From the NCBI RefSeq assembly GCF_014652615.1, contig NZ_BMZD01000001.1, positions 21,962 to 85,961 on the forward strand: a stretch of 64,000 nucleotides of DNA, written 5' to 3'. The stretch is from Novosphingobium arvoryzae. Lineage in GTDB: Bacteria > Pseudomonadota > Alphaproteobacteria > Sphingomonadales > Sphingomonadaceae. Both the position numbers and the translations under genes were made by a program. The first letter of the stretch is position 1, and every line of letters starts with the position of its first letter. The notes under the pieces are model-generated. The model was given only the letters and a program-made list of their open reading frames with translations. It had not been told where the DNA came from and did no database searches. Below are positions 34,729-47,343 of this stretch, piece after piece.

Positions 34729-37092
34729 ATGCCAAGTTTCGCCCAAAGCCTTGAAAAGACGCTACATTCCGCGCTCGCCAACGCTTCGGAACGCAGCCAC
34801 GAGTATGCCACGCTTGAGCATCTGCTGCTGGCGCTGATCGACGATGCCGACGCGGCGCAAGTGATGCAGGCCTGCGGAGTGGACCTGGGCGAGCTGGGCG
34901 ACGTGGTGCGCCAATACCTCGATCAGGAATACCAGTCGCTCAAGACCGAGGAAAAGGGCGATCCCGCCCCCACGGCAGGGTTCCAGCGGGTCATCCAGCG
35001 CGCGATCCTGCACGTGCAGTCGTCGGGCAAGGATACCGTCACCGGCGCCAACGTGCTGGTCGCGCTGTTTTCAGAGCGCGATTCCTATGCCGTCTATTTC
35101 CTGCAGCAACAGGACATGAGCCGGCTCGATGCCGTCAGCTATATCAGCCACGGCATCGGCAAGGGCGGCAAGCGGATCGAGGATCGCAGCCCCAAGGGCA
35201 CCGAAACCGACCAACCCGCGGCCGAGGAAAAGGCCGCCGCCAAGGACGGCAAGAAGGAAACGGCGCTCGACCAGTTCTGCGTCAACCTGAATGAAAAGGC
35301 GCTGGCGGGCAAAGTCGATCCGCTGATCGGACGCGGGCCGGAAGTGGACCGCACGATCCAGATCCTGTGCCGCCGCAGCAAGAACAACCCGCTCTATGTC
35401 GGCGATCCCGGCGTCGGCAAAACCGCGATTGCGGAAGGCCTCGCGCGCAAGATCGTCGAGGGCGAAGTGCCCGAAGTCCTGTCCGAAGCGGTGATCTATT
35501 CGCTCGACATGGGCGCGCTACTGGCTGGCACCCGCTATCGCGGCGATTTCGAGGAGCGGCTGAAGCAGGTCGTCAACGAACTTGAAAAGATGCCGCACGC
35601 GGTGCTGTTCATCGATGAAATCCACACTGTGATCGGTGCCGGGGCGACCAGCGGCGGGGCGATGGACGCCTCCAACCTGCTGAAGCCCGCGCTGTCGGGC
35701 GGGACGATCCGCTGCATCGGATCGACCACCTACAAGGAATTCCGCAACCACTTCGAAAAGGACCGCGCGCTGCTCCGCCGGTTCCAGAAGATCGACGTGA
35801 ACGAGCCGACCATCGAGGACACGATCAAGATCCTCAAAGGTCTGCGCACCGCGTTCGAGGAGCACCACAAGGTCAAGTACACCCCCGACGCGATCAAGAC
35901 TGCGGTCGAGCTGTCGGCGCGCTACATCAACGACCGCAAGCTGCCCGACAAGGCGATCGACGTGATCGACGAATGCGGCGCGATGCAGATGCTGGTGCCG
36001 CCGTCGAAGCGCAAGAAGACCATCACCGCGCGCGAGATCGAAGCCGTGATCGCGACGATGGCCCGGATCCCGCCCAAGTCCGTCTCGTCGGACGACCGCA
36101 CCGCGCTGGAACATCTGGAGCGCGATCTGAAGCGCGTGGTGTTCGGGCAGGACAAGGCCATCGAAGTGCTGTCCAGCGCCATGAAGCTGAGCCGCGCGGG
36201 CCTGCGCGATCCGGACAAGCCGATTGGCAGCTTCCTGTTTTCCGGCCCGACCGGCGTCGGCAAGACCGAAGTGTCCAAGCAGCTGGCGCAGATCCTCGGC
36301 ATTCCGATGCAGCGCTTCGACATGTCCGAATACATGGAGCGCCATTCGGTCAGCCGGCTGATCGGTGCGCCTCCGGGCTATGTCGGCTACGATCAGGGCG
36401 GGCTGCTGACCGACGCGATCGACCAGCAACCGCACTGCGTGCTGCTGCTCGATGAAATCGAAAAGGCCCACCCTGACCTGTTCAACATCCTGCTGCAGGT
36501 GATGGATAACGGCCGCCTGACCGACCACCACGGCAAGACGGTCGATTTCCGTAACGTGGTCCTCATCATGACCACCAACGCGGGCGCCAGCGACATGGCC
36601 AAGCAGGGCATCGGGTTCGGCGACGTGTCCAAGGCGGATGCGGGCGACGAAGCGGTGAAGCGGATGTTCAGCCCCGAATTCCGCAACCGCCTGGATGCGA
36701 TCGTGCCGTTTGCCTACCTCGGCACCGAAGTGATCGCCCGCGTGGTCGACAAGTTCGTGCTGCAGTTGGAACTGCAACTGGCCGAGCAGAACGTCCACAT
36801 CCAGTTCGACGGCGATGCCCGTGCCTGGCTGGGTGCGCGCGGCTATGACAAGCTCTATGGCGCGCGGCCGATGGCCCGCCTGATCCAGGAAAAGGTCAAG
36901 CAGCCGCTGGCGGAGGAACTGTTGTTCGGCAAGCTGCGCCACGGCGGCGAAGTCCACGTCTCGGTCAGGGACGATGCGCTGGCGTTCGAATTGACGCCCG
37001 CGCCGCCCAAGCTGGTCAAGGGCAAGAAGTCCGTCCCATCGGTCGGCAAGAAGCCCAAGGCCGCGCCGGAACCCAGCGGCGACGGCGAATAA
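34729..37092 (+). CDS. clpA: ATP-dependent Clp protease ATPase subunit ClpA
   Basis: 787 residues, family length. The N-domain has two Clp repeats (residues 1-145). NBD1 has Walker A GDPGVGKT at 225-232. NBD2 has GPTGVGKT at about 506-513, followed by [20 protein letters not shown]. There is no long ClpB-type middle domain. It unfolds substrates for ClpP; N-degron substrates need ClpS, whose gene is usually just upstream but is absent from the 119-bp gap here. A strong terminator follows. Confidence 0.96.
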   Translation: MPSFAQSLEKTLHSALANASERSHEYATLEHLLLALIDDADAAQVMQACGVDLGELGDVVRQYLDQEYQSLKTEEKGDPAPTAGFQRVIQRAILHVQSSGKDTVTGANVLVALFSERDSYAVYFLQQQDMSRLDAVSYISHGIGKGGKRIEDRSPKGTETDQPAAEEKAAAKDGKKETALDQFCVNLNEKALAGKVDPLIGRGPEVDRTIQILCRRSKNNPLYVGDPGVGKTAIAEGLARKIVEGEVPEVLSEAVIYSLDMGALLAGTRYRGDFEERLKQVVNELEKMPHAVLFIDEIHTVIGAGATSGGAMDASNLLKPALSGGTIRCIGSTTYKEFRNHFEKDRALLRRFQKIDVNEPTIEDTIKILKGLRTAFEEHHKVKYTPDAIKTAVELSARYINDRKLPDKAIDVIDECGAMQMLVPPSKRKKTITAREIEAVIATMARIPPKSVSSDDRTALEHLERDLKRVVFGQDKAIEVLSSAMKLSRAGLRDPDKPIGSFLFSGPTGVGKTEVSKQLAQILGIPMQRFDMSEYMERHSVSRLIGAPPGYVGYDQGGLLTDAIDQQPHCVLLLDEIEKAHPDLFNILLQVMDNGRLTDHHGKTVDFRNVVLIMTTNAGASDMAKQGIGFGDVSKADAGDEAVKRMFSPEFRNRLDAIVPFAYLGTEVIARVVDKFVLQLELQLAEQNVHIQFDGDARAWLGARGYDKLYGARPMARLIQEKVKQPLAEELLFGKLRHGGEVHVSVRDDALAFELTPAPPKLVKGKKSVPSVGKKPKAAPEPSGDGE

Positions 37093-37123
37093 CAACCTGT
37101 CCCAACCTTGCTCCCAACTCTGG

Positions 37124-37156
37124 CGCCGCCCCGAACCTGCTTCGGGGCGGCGTTTG
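37124..37156 (+). terminator. Rho-independent terminator of clpA
   Basis: A perfect 12-bp stem (37124-37135 with 37141-37152) and five-base loop, followed by TTTGATT, 31 bp after the clpA stop. Confidence 0.85.
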
Positions 37157-37230
37157 ATTCCGGTCAATTCGCTGGACCGACGGCTGCGCTAGGCACGACA
37201 TGTTGATTTGTGCCTGCCGGAGAATGCCCC

Positions 37231-37635
37231 GTGACCACTGCCACTGCCGAAGCTCCCGCCACCAGCCCGTTCGAGCGGGTCGGCGGCCATCCGGTACTGC
37301 GGGCGATCACTGACCGGTTCTATGACCTGATGGATCAGGACCCGGCCTATGCCGAACTCCGCGATATGCACGCCGAGGACTTGTCCGAAATGCGCGCATC
37401 GCTGCCGCTGTTCCTGGCCGGCTGGGCAGGCGGGCCGCGCGACTGGTTCGAAGCGAACCCCGGCAAGTGCATGATGAGCGCCCACGGCGGCTTCCGCATT
37501 AACCGCGCCACCGCCGGACAATGGGCAGAGGCCATGCGCCGCGCGATTGCCGAAACCGACGTCGCCGACCGCGAAATTGCCGATGCCATGGCCGATGTGC
37601 TGGATCGCATGGCCAAGGGCATGGCCCGGGATTGA
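37231..37635 (+). CDS. Group II truncated haemoglobin
   Basis: 134 residues from GTG 37231, with GGAG eight bases upstream. FERVGGHPVLRAITDRFYDLM, then FLAGWAGGPRDWFE and HGGFRIN carry the globin 2/2 fold with the group II pattern (Trp before the proximal region). It binds oxygen or nitric oxide at haem. The gene is monocistronic in appearance and sits between clpA and a DUF1275 gene; the physiological ligand is unknown. Confidence 0.88.
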   Translation: MTTATAEAPATSPFERVGGHPVLRAITDRFYDLMDQDPAYAELRDMHAEDLSEMRASLPLFLAGWAGGPRDWFEANPGKCMMSAHGGFRINRATAGQWAEAMRRAIAETDVADREIADAMADVLDRMAKGMARD

Positions 37636-37686
37636 CCGACACCAATTGATTTTGCCAGCAACGCCGTGCGGCGTTAGGCTGATCCC

Positions 37687-38319
37687 ATGCACCAGTACGA
37701 TCACCCCCGCCGGGCGCTGGCCATCGCGCTGGCGGGTCTTGCGGGTTACGTCGATGCCGCCGGGTTCCTTTCGGCGGACCGCTATTTCGTGTCCTTCATG
37801 TCAGGCAACACCACCCGGCTGGGCGTGGACCTGATCCAGTTTCCCGCGCTCGCGTGGATTCCGGCACTGCTGATCGCGGGGTTCGTGCTGGGTGTGATCG
37901 GCGGCGCGCTGCTGGCGGCGCGCGCGGGGCAACACCGCAAGCCGGTGGTGCTGGGCACGGTCACGCTGCTGCTTGCCGGAGCGGCAACCACGCAGGCGCT
38001 GGGGCACACGCCCGCGATGCTGGCGTTGCTGGTGGCGGCGATGGGCGCGCTCAACAACACGTTCCAGCGCGGGGGCGAGGTATCGGTCGGCCTGACCTAC
38101 ATGACCGGGGCACTGGTGCGGATGAGCCAGGGGCTGGCCGCATGGCTGACGGGCACCGGCGGCGAAGGCTGGAGCGGGTGGCTGCTGCTGTGGCTGGGAC
38201 TGGCATTGGGCGCGGTGCTGGGCGCGGTTGGCTGGCTCCATGCCCCGGCACTGGTGCTGTGGATCGCGGTCGCCTGGACCGGCACGTTGGCATTCCTGTC
38301 ACGCCGGCTGAAAGGCTGA
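37687..38319 (+). CDS. DUF1275 (YoaK-like) membrane protein
   Basis: 210 residues with six hydrophobic helices. ALAGLAGYVDAAGFL and FVSFMSGNTTRLG near residues 15-45 are the family motifs, with NNTFQRGGEVSVGLTYMTG later. Its function is unknown; it is probably an inner-membrane protein. Two hairpins separate it from the convergent DUF167 gene. Confidence 0.9.
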   Translation: MHQYDHPRRALAIALAGLAGYVDAAGFLSADRYFVSFMSGNTTRLGVDLIQFPALAWIPALLIAGFVLGVIGGALLAARAGQHRKPVVLGTVTLLLAGAATTQALGHTPAMLALLVAAMGALNNTFQRGGEVSVGLTYMTGALVRMSQGLAAWLTGTGGEGWSGWLLLWLGLALGAVLGAVGWLHAPALVLWIAVAWTGTLAFLSRRLKG

Positions 38320-38342
38320 GTCCGTTCCACTTGTGTGGATAC

Positions 38343-38384
38343 GGCACCGGGCCGGTGCCTCAGCTGTTTCAGTGCCGCTGAAAC
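38343..38384. terminator. Tandem hairpins between convergent genes
   Basis: GGCACCG/CGGTGCC (38343-38359) and GTTTCAG/CTGAAAC (38366-38384) form two adjacent perfect hairpins between the stops of the DUF1275 and DUF167 genes. They lack a strong T-run, so bidirectional termination is likely but not proven. Confidence 0.5.
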
Positions 38385-38397
38385 AAACCCCAAACCC

Positions 38398-38679
38398 TTA
38401 CCCGTCGAGTTGCACCAGCTTGTCGCGCCCAGTTGCGCCGCGCAACAAGCGCAGTCGTGACGTCGCAATGCCCAGCGCATCGGCCAGCAAATCCAGCACG
38501 GCGGCATTGGCTTTGCCGTCTTCCGGCTTCACGCGGACTTTCACAACCACCCGGCCATCGCCCAGCTCCACCGCCTCCACCCGCGCGCCGGGGGTGACGC
38601 GCAGGGCCAGCCGCCCTTCGCCGTCAGCCAGCGCGCGGATTGCTTCCGCCGGGGGAAATTCAGCTTTCGGTCTGGCCAT
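38398..38679 (-). CDS. DUF167 (YggU-like) protein
   Basis: 93 residues. LALRVTPGARVEAVEL and VVVKVRVKPEDGKANAAVLD followed by LRLLRGATGRDKLVQLDG are the DUF167 signature. Function is unknown. Its start overlaps the upstream carbonic anhydrase gene by 20 bp, the last gene of the hemB operon. Confidence 0.9.
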   Translation of the reverse strand: MARPKAEFPPAEAIRALADGEGRLALRVTPGARVEAVELGDGRVVVKVRVKPEDGKANAAVLDLLADALGIATSRLRLLRGATGRDKLVQLDG

Positions 38680-39232
38680 CGATCGCCGCGCGGTGGTGCT
38701 TCGCGTTTTCGACGTAGTGCTTCACGCCCAGTTGCAGCCCGCCGAGCGCGCGGTCGTCCAGATCGCGCATGAATGTGGCCGGGCGGCCGCTCCACAGCTG
38801 GCGGCTGGGAATGCGCTTGTTCGGGGCGAGCAGTGCGCCCGCCGCCAGCATTCCGTCCGCCTCGATCACGCAGCCGTTCATGGTCTGCGCGGCAAAGCCC
38901 ACAAAGCCGCGATCGTGAATCACGGTGCCGTGAATCATCGCCATGTGGCCGATCAGCACATCTTCGCCGATCAGCGTGGGAAAGCCGTTCGGCGCGCCGG
39001 GCATCGGGCTGTCGCAGTGAATCACCGTGCCGTCCTGCACATTGGTGCGCGCGCCGATCACGATCTGGCTGACATCGCCGCGTAGCACGCAGTTGTACCA
39101 GATGCTGGCATCCGGCCCGATTTCCACGTCACCGATGATCCGGCAACCCGGCGCGACGAAGGCGCTGTCGTGGATGCGCGGGGTCTTGCCGTGGATCGGG
39201 ATGATCGAAACGTCGGGGCGGCTGATGGTCAT
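38660..39232 (-). CDS. Gamma carbonic anhydrase family protein
   Basis: 190 residues of left-handed beta-helix. Hexapeptide repeats run from FVAPGCRIIGDVEIGPDAS to ALLAPNKRIP, with the metal-histidine region NVQDGTVIHCDS and HMAMIHGTVIHD. It may be a zinc enzyme or an acyltransferase-like scaffold; the family is often called YrdA/PaaY. The ATG at 39232 overlaps the previous stop by four bases. Confidence 0.9.
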   Translation of the reverse strand: MTISRPDVSIIPIHGKTPRIHDSAFVAPGCRIIGDVEIGPDASIWYNCVLRGDVSQIVIGARTNVQDGTVIHCDSPMPGAPNGFPTLIGEDVLIGHMAMIHGTVIHDRGFVGFAAQTMNGCVIEADGMLAAGALLAPNKRIPSRQLWSGRPATFMRDLDDRALGGLQLGVKHYVENAKHHRAAIDGQTES

Positions 39233-41450
39233 TGCGGGTGTCCCAGAAAGTTGCGCCACTGGATATAGGGCAGGATCGAGGCATGGTCATCGTTCCACCG
39301 CCGCGCGGCCGGGGCCACCAGCGGTCGCCACGCCATCGCCGGGGCCTTCTGGCCAAGCGCCGCCAGTTGATCGGAATCGCGGGCAATCGCAACCCATGAC
39401 GAGGCGGTCCAGTCCGAACCATAGGGCGGCACGTCCTCGCGCATCGCCCCGGCCAAACCCCGCGCGCGCACTTCGGCGGCGAGGACCGGCTCCAGATCGA
39501 TATAGCGGTTGGAAATGTGCACCAGCAGCACGCCGCGCGGCGACAGCGCCCGCAGATAGACGCCAAATGCCTCTGACGTCATCAGGTGCAGCGGGATCGC
39601 ATCGGACGAGAACGCGTCGATCGCCAGCACGTCGAAGCTGCCGGGGGCAACTTTGGCCAGTTCCAGCCGCGCATCGCCCAGCACGATCTGCGTGTCGGGC
39701 GCGCAATCGCGGATGTAGGTGAACGTGCCATCCCGCGAATAGCGCAGCACCGCCGGATCGATCTCGAAATAAGTCAGCCGTTCGCCGCGCTGGTGGTAAC
39801 AGGCCAGCGACCCCGTCCCCAGTCCGACCACCCCCAGCCGGGCCCCGCGCCCATAGAGCGCGCTGGCATTGGCAAAGGCGATCCCCGCGCCCGATCCGGG
39901 GCCATAATAGCTCAGCGGCATTCGCTTCATCACCGGATCGAGCGACTGTTCGCCATGCAGGGTGGTGCCGTGGGCCAGGGTGCGAATCCCTTCTGACGGA
40001 TGGTCACGCACGGTGTAGACGCCGAAATAGCTGCGGCTGCGCACCCCGTCGCGGGTGTCGCGCAAGGTCTGGTCGCCGCCCTGCGCGATCATCACTGCCA
40101 GCAGCAGCGCCGTGACCAGCCAGCGCCACGGCGTCAGCAGCAGCCCGATCAGCACCAGCGCCGCGGTGCAAAGCGCGCGCTGCCAGCCCGGTTCCGCCAA
40201 CGCGTTGGCTTCCAGCAGCAGCCAGACCAGAAACGCCGCCGTGCCGAGCAGGGCCGCCAGCCCCAGCTTGACCATTTCCGGCTGCAGCCCGCGCATCCGT
40301 CGCCAGTCGAGCAGGCGCTCTGCCGGGAGCAGCGCAGTGGCAGCCAGTACCAGCAGGGGGTGTTCCCACACCCAGTCGAACACCAGCGGCGCGACCAGCG
40401 CGGTAAATACCCCGCCCAGCGCGCCCCCTGCGGACATCACCAGATAGAACAGCGTCAACTGCTCCGCCGGAGGCCGCAGATCATACATCCGCGCGTGCAG
40501 CGCCACGCAGATGACAAACAGCAGCACGACACTGAGCATGACCGGGACAAGGCCCGACGAGCCTTGCGAGATCATCGCCATCCCGCCCGCACCCAGCACC
40601 GCCGCCCAGGCCAGCGCCGACACCACCCGCGCCGCCCCGCGCCGGTCGGCAAAGGCGATCACAAAGCTGAGCAGGTACAGCCCCAGCGGGATCACCCACA
40701 GCAGCGGCATGGCGAAGATGTCGGTCGTCAGGTGCGTGGTGGTGGACAGCATCAGCCCCGACGGCACCGCCGCCAGCGCCAGCCACAGCGCGATCCGGCG
40801 GCGCGGCACCGGCTGGAGCGGCTCGGCGGCTTGCGCAGGGATGACGTCAGCCGCGCTCCACCGCGCGCGCGCCGCCAGCGCGATTAGCGCCAACAGCACG
40901 CCATAGCCGATGCTCCACCCCCAGCTTTGCGCATGGATCGACAGTTCCGGCTCCACCAACAGCGGATAGGCGATCAGCCCGCCGAAACTGCCGAGGTTCG
41001 AAGCGGCATAGAGCGCCCACGGCTCCCCGGCGCGGGGATCTGCGGCAAACCAGCGCTGCATCAGCGGGGCCTGCGCCGACACCAGAAAAAACACCGGCCC
41101 GATGGTCAGCGCCAGCAAGGCGGGCACCCAGACCACTTCGGTGCCGGGGCGCGGCGGCGGCAGGCCCGCCAGCGTGATCGGCAAGGTCAGCGCGGCGACG
41201 GCGAGCAGGCTGAGGTGGATCGTCGCCTGACGTCGCAGCGGCATCCGCGACAGCCGGTGGGCATAGAAATAGCCCGCCAGCAGCAGCGCCTGATAGACCA
41301 GCATCGCGCTGTTCCATACGTTCGGCGCACCGCCCAGGCGCGGCAGCGCCATGCGCGCGACCATCGGCTGGACCAGGAACAGCAGGAAGCTGCCCGCCAG
41401 GATCGTCACCACGAACAGCGCGCGGGACGGCCCCGGCGCGGTGGCCGGCG

Positions 41451-41454
<4 letters not shown>
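39229..41454 (-). CDS. Membrane-fused spermidine-synthase-like protein
   Basis: 741 residues from the GTG at 41454 that overlaps the GNAT stop. The first 420 residues hold roughly 10-12 membrane helices (e.g. ALFVVTILAGSFLLFLVQPM). The C-terminal 280 residues are a spermidine-synthase-like Rossmann domain: LGVVGLGTGSLACY, YFEIDPAVLRYS, LGDARLELAK and LAIDAFSSDAIPLHL. Similar proteins are widespread and their substrates are not known; polyamine synthesis is not established. It is the third gene of the hemB operon. Confidence 0.88.
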
Positions 41455-43011
<1,557 letters not shown>

Positions 43012-43071
43012 CTAGAACGGGACCTGCCCGGTTGAAAGCCCGCTATGCGCCGTGCGCTGCGGCGGTCGGGG

Positions 43072-44667
43072 TCAGTCGAGCCGCGCGATTTCCCGCTCCG
43101 GGCCTGCGACAGCAGCCTGACGCGGAGCCAGGCTGACCAGCGCTGCGCCGGGCTGGACCGATTTGAGCGAAGCCAGCCGCGCCTTGAACGCCGCCAGCTC
43201 CTTGGCATCGACCTGCGTGCTGACGGTAAACCTGACCGACAGCGGGTTCACTTTCTGGCCGTTGCGATAAAGTTCGTAGTGCAGGTGCGGCCCGGTCGAC
43301 AGGCCGGTGGAACCGACATAGCCGATCACTTGCCCGGCCCGCACGCGCATGCCCGATGCCACAGCGATCCGGCTCATGTGCGAATAGCCGGTGCCAAACC
43401 CGCCGCCGTGCTCCAGCCGTACGTAATTGCCATTGCCACCGCGCCAGCCGGAATAGCTGACCACCGCATCGCCCACGGCATAGATCGGGGTGCCGGTCGG
43501 TGCGGCAAAGTCCACCCCGGCGTGCATCCGGGTATAGCCCAGGATCGGATGGCGGCGCGCGCCGAAATTTGACGTCACCCGCCCGACCACCGGCATCAGC
43601 AGCCCGGTGCGCTGGGCGCCCATGCCCGATGCCTCGAAGAATTGGCCCTCGCTGCCCCAGCGCAGCAACTGCGCCTTGGGGCGGCCCGCGCGCTCGATCC
43701 CGGCATAGAGCAGCTCGCCCACTTGCGCCTCACCGCTGGCCGACCGCTTGTAATCGACCACCAGGTCGAACGTATCGCCCGGCTCGATCGCGGTATCGAG
43801 GCTGAGATGCTGGTCGACCGCGTGCAGGTATTGCTGGATCGCCTCGATCGGCGCACCCGCCGCGCGGGCGGAGCGATAGAGACTGCCGCCCACGGTGCCG
43901 CGAATGCGCAGCGGCGTGGTATCGACATGGATCGGGCGCGGCGTCACCACCAGCGCGCCGCCATTGCGTGCAATCGCCAGTTCCAGATCGAACCGCGCGC
44001 GAAACGACAGCCGCTCCAGCGGCCGGGCGGCAGCACCATCGCCGCGCCGGCCCAGCGTGATGTCGACTTGTGTGCCGGGTGCGATCTGCCCCGGCTGCAC
44101 TGTCTGGCCGACCAGTTGCGCCACGCGCTCAGCATCGGCCGCGCCCACTCCGGCGCGTTGCAGCATCCGGGCAAAGCTGTCGCCCTGCACCAGCGTCGCG
44201 GTCAATTGCACCAGCGCGCGTTCGGGCGCGGCGGCCAGTGGCACGACGGCGGCGGTCGGCCCCATGCGGTGGCCGCTATCCCCGCCCAGCGCCAGCGGCT
44301 GGATCATCTGGCTGCGAAACTCGTCGCGCGCCGCCGCATCGACCGGCATTGCCGGAGGGGCCGCCTGGGCCGAGAAATCGGGCCAGAACGCCAGCGCGGC
44401 CAGCGTCAGCCCCAGCATCGTCCCCAACCCGCGAAACCAGCGCTGGCTGCCGATGTCTTCGGCCAGATCGGGCGCCCAGTCATACGTAGCGATGGTGCTC
44501 AGCAAGGCGGTCCGGCGCCTTTCCAGCTGCTCGATCAGCGGGGCGGCGGGCAGACTGGCGATCTGCGCATGGGTCAGCGCCGCGGCCAGCGCCACTGCAC
44601 CGCCGCTTCCCGGCTCCGGCAATTCGCGCGGCTTGAACAAGAAACCTGCCCCCGGCAGCTGCACCAT
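43072..44667 (-). CDS. M23 peptidase with N-terminal anchor
   Basis: 531 residues from ATG 44667; the start is uncertain. One membrane helix (about 95-112, LGTMLGLTLAALAFWPDF) follows a cytoplasmic head that includes DWAPDLAEDIGS. A LysM-like/OapA-like middle (VQGDSFARMLQRAGVG) precedes a complete LytM domain: MHAGVDFAAPTGTP and GPHLHYELYRNGQ retain the zinc ligands. It probably cleaves peptidoglycan in the periplasm. It is divergent from the helicase gene. Confidence 0.88.
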   Translation of the reverse strand: MVQLPGAGFLFKPRELPEPGSGGAVALAAALTHAQIASLPAAPLIEQLERRRTALLSTIATYDWAPDLAEDIGSQRWFRGLGTMLGLTLAALAFWPDFSAQAAPPAMPVDAAARDEFRSQMIQPLALGGDSGHRMGPTAAVVPLAAAPERALVQLTATLVQGDSFARMLQRAGVGAADAERVAQLVGQTVQPGQIAPGTQVDITLGRRGDGAAARPLERLSFRARFDLELAIARNGGALVVTPRPIHVDTTPLRIRGTVGGSLYRSARAAGAPIEAIQQYLHAVDQHLSLDTAIEPGDTFDLVVDYKRSASGEAQVGELLYAGIERAGRPKAQLLRWGSEGQFFEASGMGAQRTGLLMPVVGRVTSNFGARRHPILGYTRMHAGVDFAAPTGTPIYAVGDAVVSYSGWRGGNGNYVRLEHGGGFGTGYSHMSRIAVASGMRVRAGQVIGYVGSTGLSTGPHLHYELYRNGQKVNPLSVRFTVSTQVDAKELAAFKARLASLKSVQPGAALVSLAPRQAAVAGPEREIARLD

Positions 44668-44802
44668 CAGCCCGTGTCCTGCACGGATAAGGGTTAATGT
44701 CGGGCTAAGATCGGTCAGAACCGGTGTTCGTGCGGGCAATTGGGGATCATCCCCAAGGGCCGGGTTGCGGGGGACTGCCCGCGATGCCACATCGGTCAGG
44801 CC

Positions 44803-47343
44803 ATGCCGCCCCGCCCGATCCGCCCGATCCGCCACGCCGACTCCCGCGTGAAGGCCGTGCTGGGTCCGACCAACACCGGCAAGACCCATCTGGCGATCGA
44901 ACGGCTCTGCGCGCATTCCTCCGGCGCGATCGGCTTTCCGCTGCGGCTCTTGGCGCGCGAGGTCTATGACCGGGTCTGCGCGATCAAGGGCAAGGACCGC
45001 GTCGCGCTGATTACGGGGGAGGAGCGGATCGAACCGCCCGGCGCCCGCTGGCTGCTCTGCACGGCCGAGGCGATGCCGGTCGATGCCGATCTGGCCTTCG
45101 TGGCGCTGGACGAAGTGCAGCTGGCGGCGGACCGGGAACGCGGCCACATCTTCACCGACCGGTTGCTGCACGCGCGCGGGCGCGAGGAAACGATGTTCCT
45201 GGGCTCCGCCACCGCCGAGCCGCTGATCCGCGCGCTGCTGCCGGATGCGGAAATCATCGGCCGCCCCCGCTTTTCCACGCTGACCCACGCGGGCGCGAAA
45301 AAACTCTCGCGGATTCCGCCGCGTAGCGTGATCGTCGCGTTTTCGGCAGAGCAGGTCTATGCCGTGGCGGAAATGCTGCGACGGTTCCGGGGCGGCGCAG
45401 CGGTGGTGATGGGCGCACTCTCACCCGAAACCCGCAACCGCCAGGTCGCGCTCTATCAGGCGGGCGAGGTCGATTACCTTGTCGCAACCGACGCGATCGG
45501 CATGGGCCTCAACCTCGACGTCGGCCATGTCGCCTTCGCCGGGCTGTCCAAGTTCGACGGGGTGCGCCAGCGGCGGCTGACCACCGCGGAAATGGCGCAG
45601 ATCGCGGGCCGCGCCGGGCGGCACCAGCGCGACGGGACGTTCGGCACGCTGGCCGGATCGGGCAGTCACGACGCGGAATTCAGCGCCGAGGAAATCTTTG
45701 CGATCGAGGAACACCGCTTTCCCCCGCTGACCCGCTTGTTCTGGCGCGATGCCGCGCCCCGCTGCACGTCGCTGGGCGCGCTGATCGCGGACCTGGAAGC
45801 GCGGCCCGACCGCCCCGAACTGGCCGCCGCACCCGAAGCCATCGACCTCGCCGTGCTGAAGCGGCTGGCGGAAGAACCCGACATTGCCAGCACCGTGCGC
45901 GGCGAAGGGCTGGTGCGGCGGTTCTGGAGTACCTGCTCGCTGCCCGATTTCCGGCAGGCCGGGGTGGATACCCATGCGCGCTTCGTCGCGCGACTGTGGG
46001 AGGATCTGCGCCACGGCTATCTCGGCGGCGATTACGTCGCGCGCTCCATCGCGGAGCTCGACAACCCGTCGGGCGATATCGACACGCTGCAAATGCGCAT
46101 CGCCGCGATCCGTAGCTGGGCTTACATCGCCCAGCGGCCCGATTGGGTGCTCGCGCGCGAGGAAATGGCGGCGCGCGCCCGCGCCGCCGAGGCACGCCTG
46201 TCCGATGCGCTTCACGCCCGCCTGACCGAACGCTTCGTCAACCGCCGCACCAGCGTGCTGATGAAGAAGCTGGGGCCGGACGCCGGGCTGCTGCCGGTGA
46301 CGATCGCCGATGATACGGTGGAAGTGGACGGCGAACAGATCGGGCAACTGGCCGGCTTTCGCTTTCGCGTCGATCCCGAGGCGCGGCTGGCCGACCGCAA
46401 GCTGTTGCTGGCCGCCGCCGAACGCCACTTGCCCGCCCTGCTCGCCGAACGCGCGGATCGACTGATTGACGCCATCGCGGCAGGCGCCGCACCGCTGGAC
46501 CTGGCCGGTGGCGCAGTGCGGTGGGATGGCGATGCAGTGGCGCGGCTGGCGTCGGGGCGCTCTGCCCTCACGCCCCAGCTTCGGCCTGATCCGGCACTCG
46601 ATGCGCTGGACCCGCAGCGCAAGCGCGCCCTGCTGACCGCGCTGGATGGCTGGCTGGGCCAGGTGCTGGCTCCCCTCGCGCCGCTGCGCAAGCTGGAAAC
46701 CGCCGCGACCGATCCCGCCGCCGGACCGGAACTGCGCGCGCTGCTGATCCGGCTGGTCGAAGCGGGCGGACTGCTGGATCGCGGCGAATCCGGGCTGGAC
46801 CGGCTTGATCCCGGCCAACGCACCATGCTGCGCCAGCTGGGGGTGCGGGTCGGCGCGCTCGACCTGTTCGTGCCCGCCATGTTGAAGCCTGCGGCACTGG
46901 CCGCCTGGCAGGACGCAGCGCAAGTTCGCGGTGGTAGAATGATACCACCCGCTCCGGGAATGCCCCCGGTCCTGCCGCTGGCGGGCAAGGCCGCGCCGCC
47001 GCCGGGCTATCGCGCGCTGGGCAAGCAGGCGCTGCGGATCGATCTGGCGGAAAAGCTGCTCCACGCCGCGCATGGCCTGCGCGTGGGTTCAGGCAAGGCC
47101 CCGTTCGGGATCGATCCCGCGATGGCGGTATCCATGGGGCTGGGCACGGCGGCTTATGCCCAGCTGCTGCGGCTCGCCGGTTTCCAGCCGATCATGCCGC
47201 GCCCCTTGCCCAAGGGCGCGTTTGGCCCGGCCGCACCGCTGAAATGGCGCTGGCGGCCCACCCGGCGGCAGATCGAGGCTGCACGCCCCACCCCGCGGCC
47301 CGCAACCAGCGCATTTGCCGCGCTGGCGGAACTCGTGCGGTAA
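44803..47343 (+). CDS. SUV3-like DEAD/DExH helicase
   Basis: 846 residues from ATG 44803; TTG 44740 is an alternative. The helicase core has VKAVLGPTNTGKTHLA (Walker A), FVALDEVQLA (DExQ-type motif II), FLGSATAEP (motif III), and LVATDAIGMGLNLDV with QIAGRAGRHQRDG (motif VI). This is the arrangement of mitochondrial SUV3 RNA helicases. The last 300 residues are proline/alanine-rich and lack known motifs. The next gene, an S4 RNA-binding protein, overlaps by one base. An RNA-decay or ribosome-related role is inference. Confidence 0.88.
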   Translation: MPPRPIRPIRHADSRVKAVLGPTNTGKTHLAIERLCAHSSGAIGFPLRLLAREVYDRVCAIKGKDRVALITGEERIEPPGARWLLCTAEAMPVDADLAFVALDEVQLAADRERGHIFTDRLLHARGREETMFLGSATAEPLIRALLPDAEIIGRPRFSTLTHAGAKKLSRIPPRSVIVAFSAEQVYAVAEMLRRFRGGAAVVMGALSPETRNRQVALYQAGEVDYLVATDAIGMGLNLDVGHVAFAGLSKFDGVRQRRLTTAEMAQIAGRAGRHQRDGTFGTLAGSGSHDAEFSAEEIFAIEEHRFPPLTRLFWRDAAPRCTSLGALIADLEARPDRPELAAAPEAIDLAVLKRLAEEPDIASTVRGEGLVRRFWSTCSLPDFRQAGVDTHARFVARLWEDLRHGYLGGDYVARSIAELDNPSGDIDTLQMRIAAIRSWAYIAQRPDWVLAREEMAARARAAEARLSDALHARLTERFVNRRTSVLMKKLGPDAGLLPVTIADDTVEVDGEQIGQLAGFRFRVDPEARLADRKLLLAAAERHLPALLAERADRLIDAIAAGAAPLDLAGGAVRWDGDAVARLASGRSALTPQLRPDPALDALDPQRKRALLTALDGWLGQVLAPLAPLRKLETAATDPAAGPELRALLIRLVEAGGLLDRGESGLDRLDPGQRTMLRQLGVRVGALDLFVPAMLKPAALAAWQDAAQVRGGRMIPPAPGMPPVLPLAGKAAPPPGYRALGKQALRIDLAEKLLHAAHGLRVGSGKAPFGIDPAMAVSMGLGTAAYAQLLRLAGFQPIMPRPLPKGAFGPAAPLKWRWRPTRRQIEAARPTPRPATSAFAALAELVR

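Noticed and set aside
35518..37167. Long minus-strand open frame (549 codons)
   Set aside because: Antisense to clpA, whose identity is certain.
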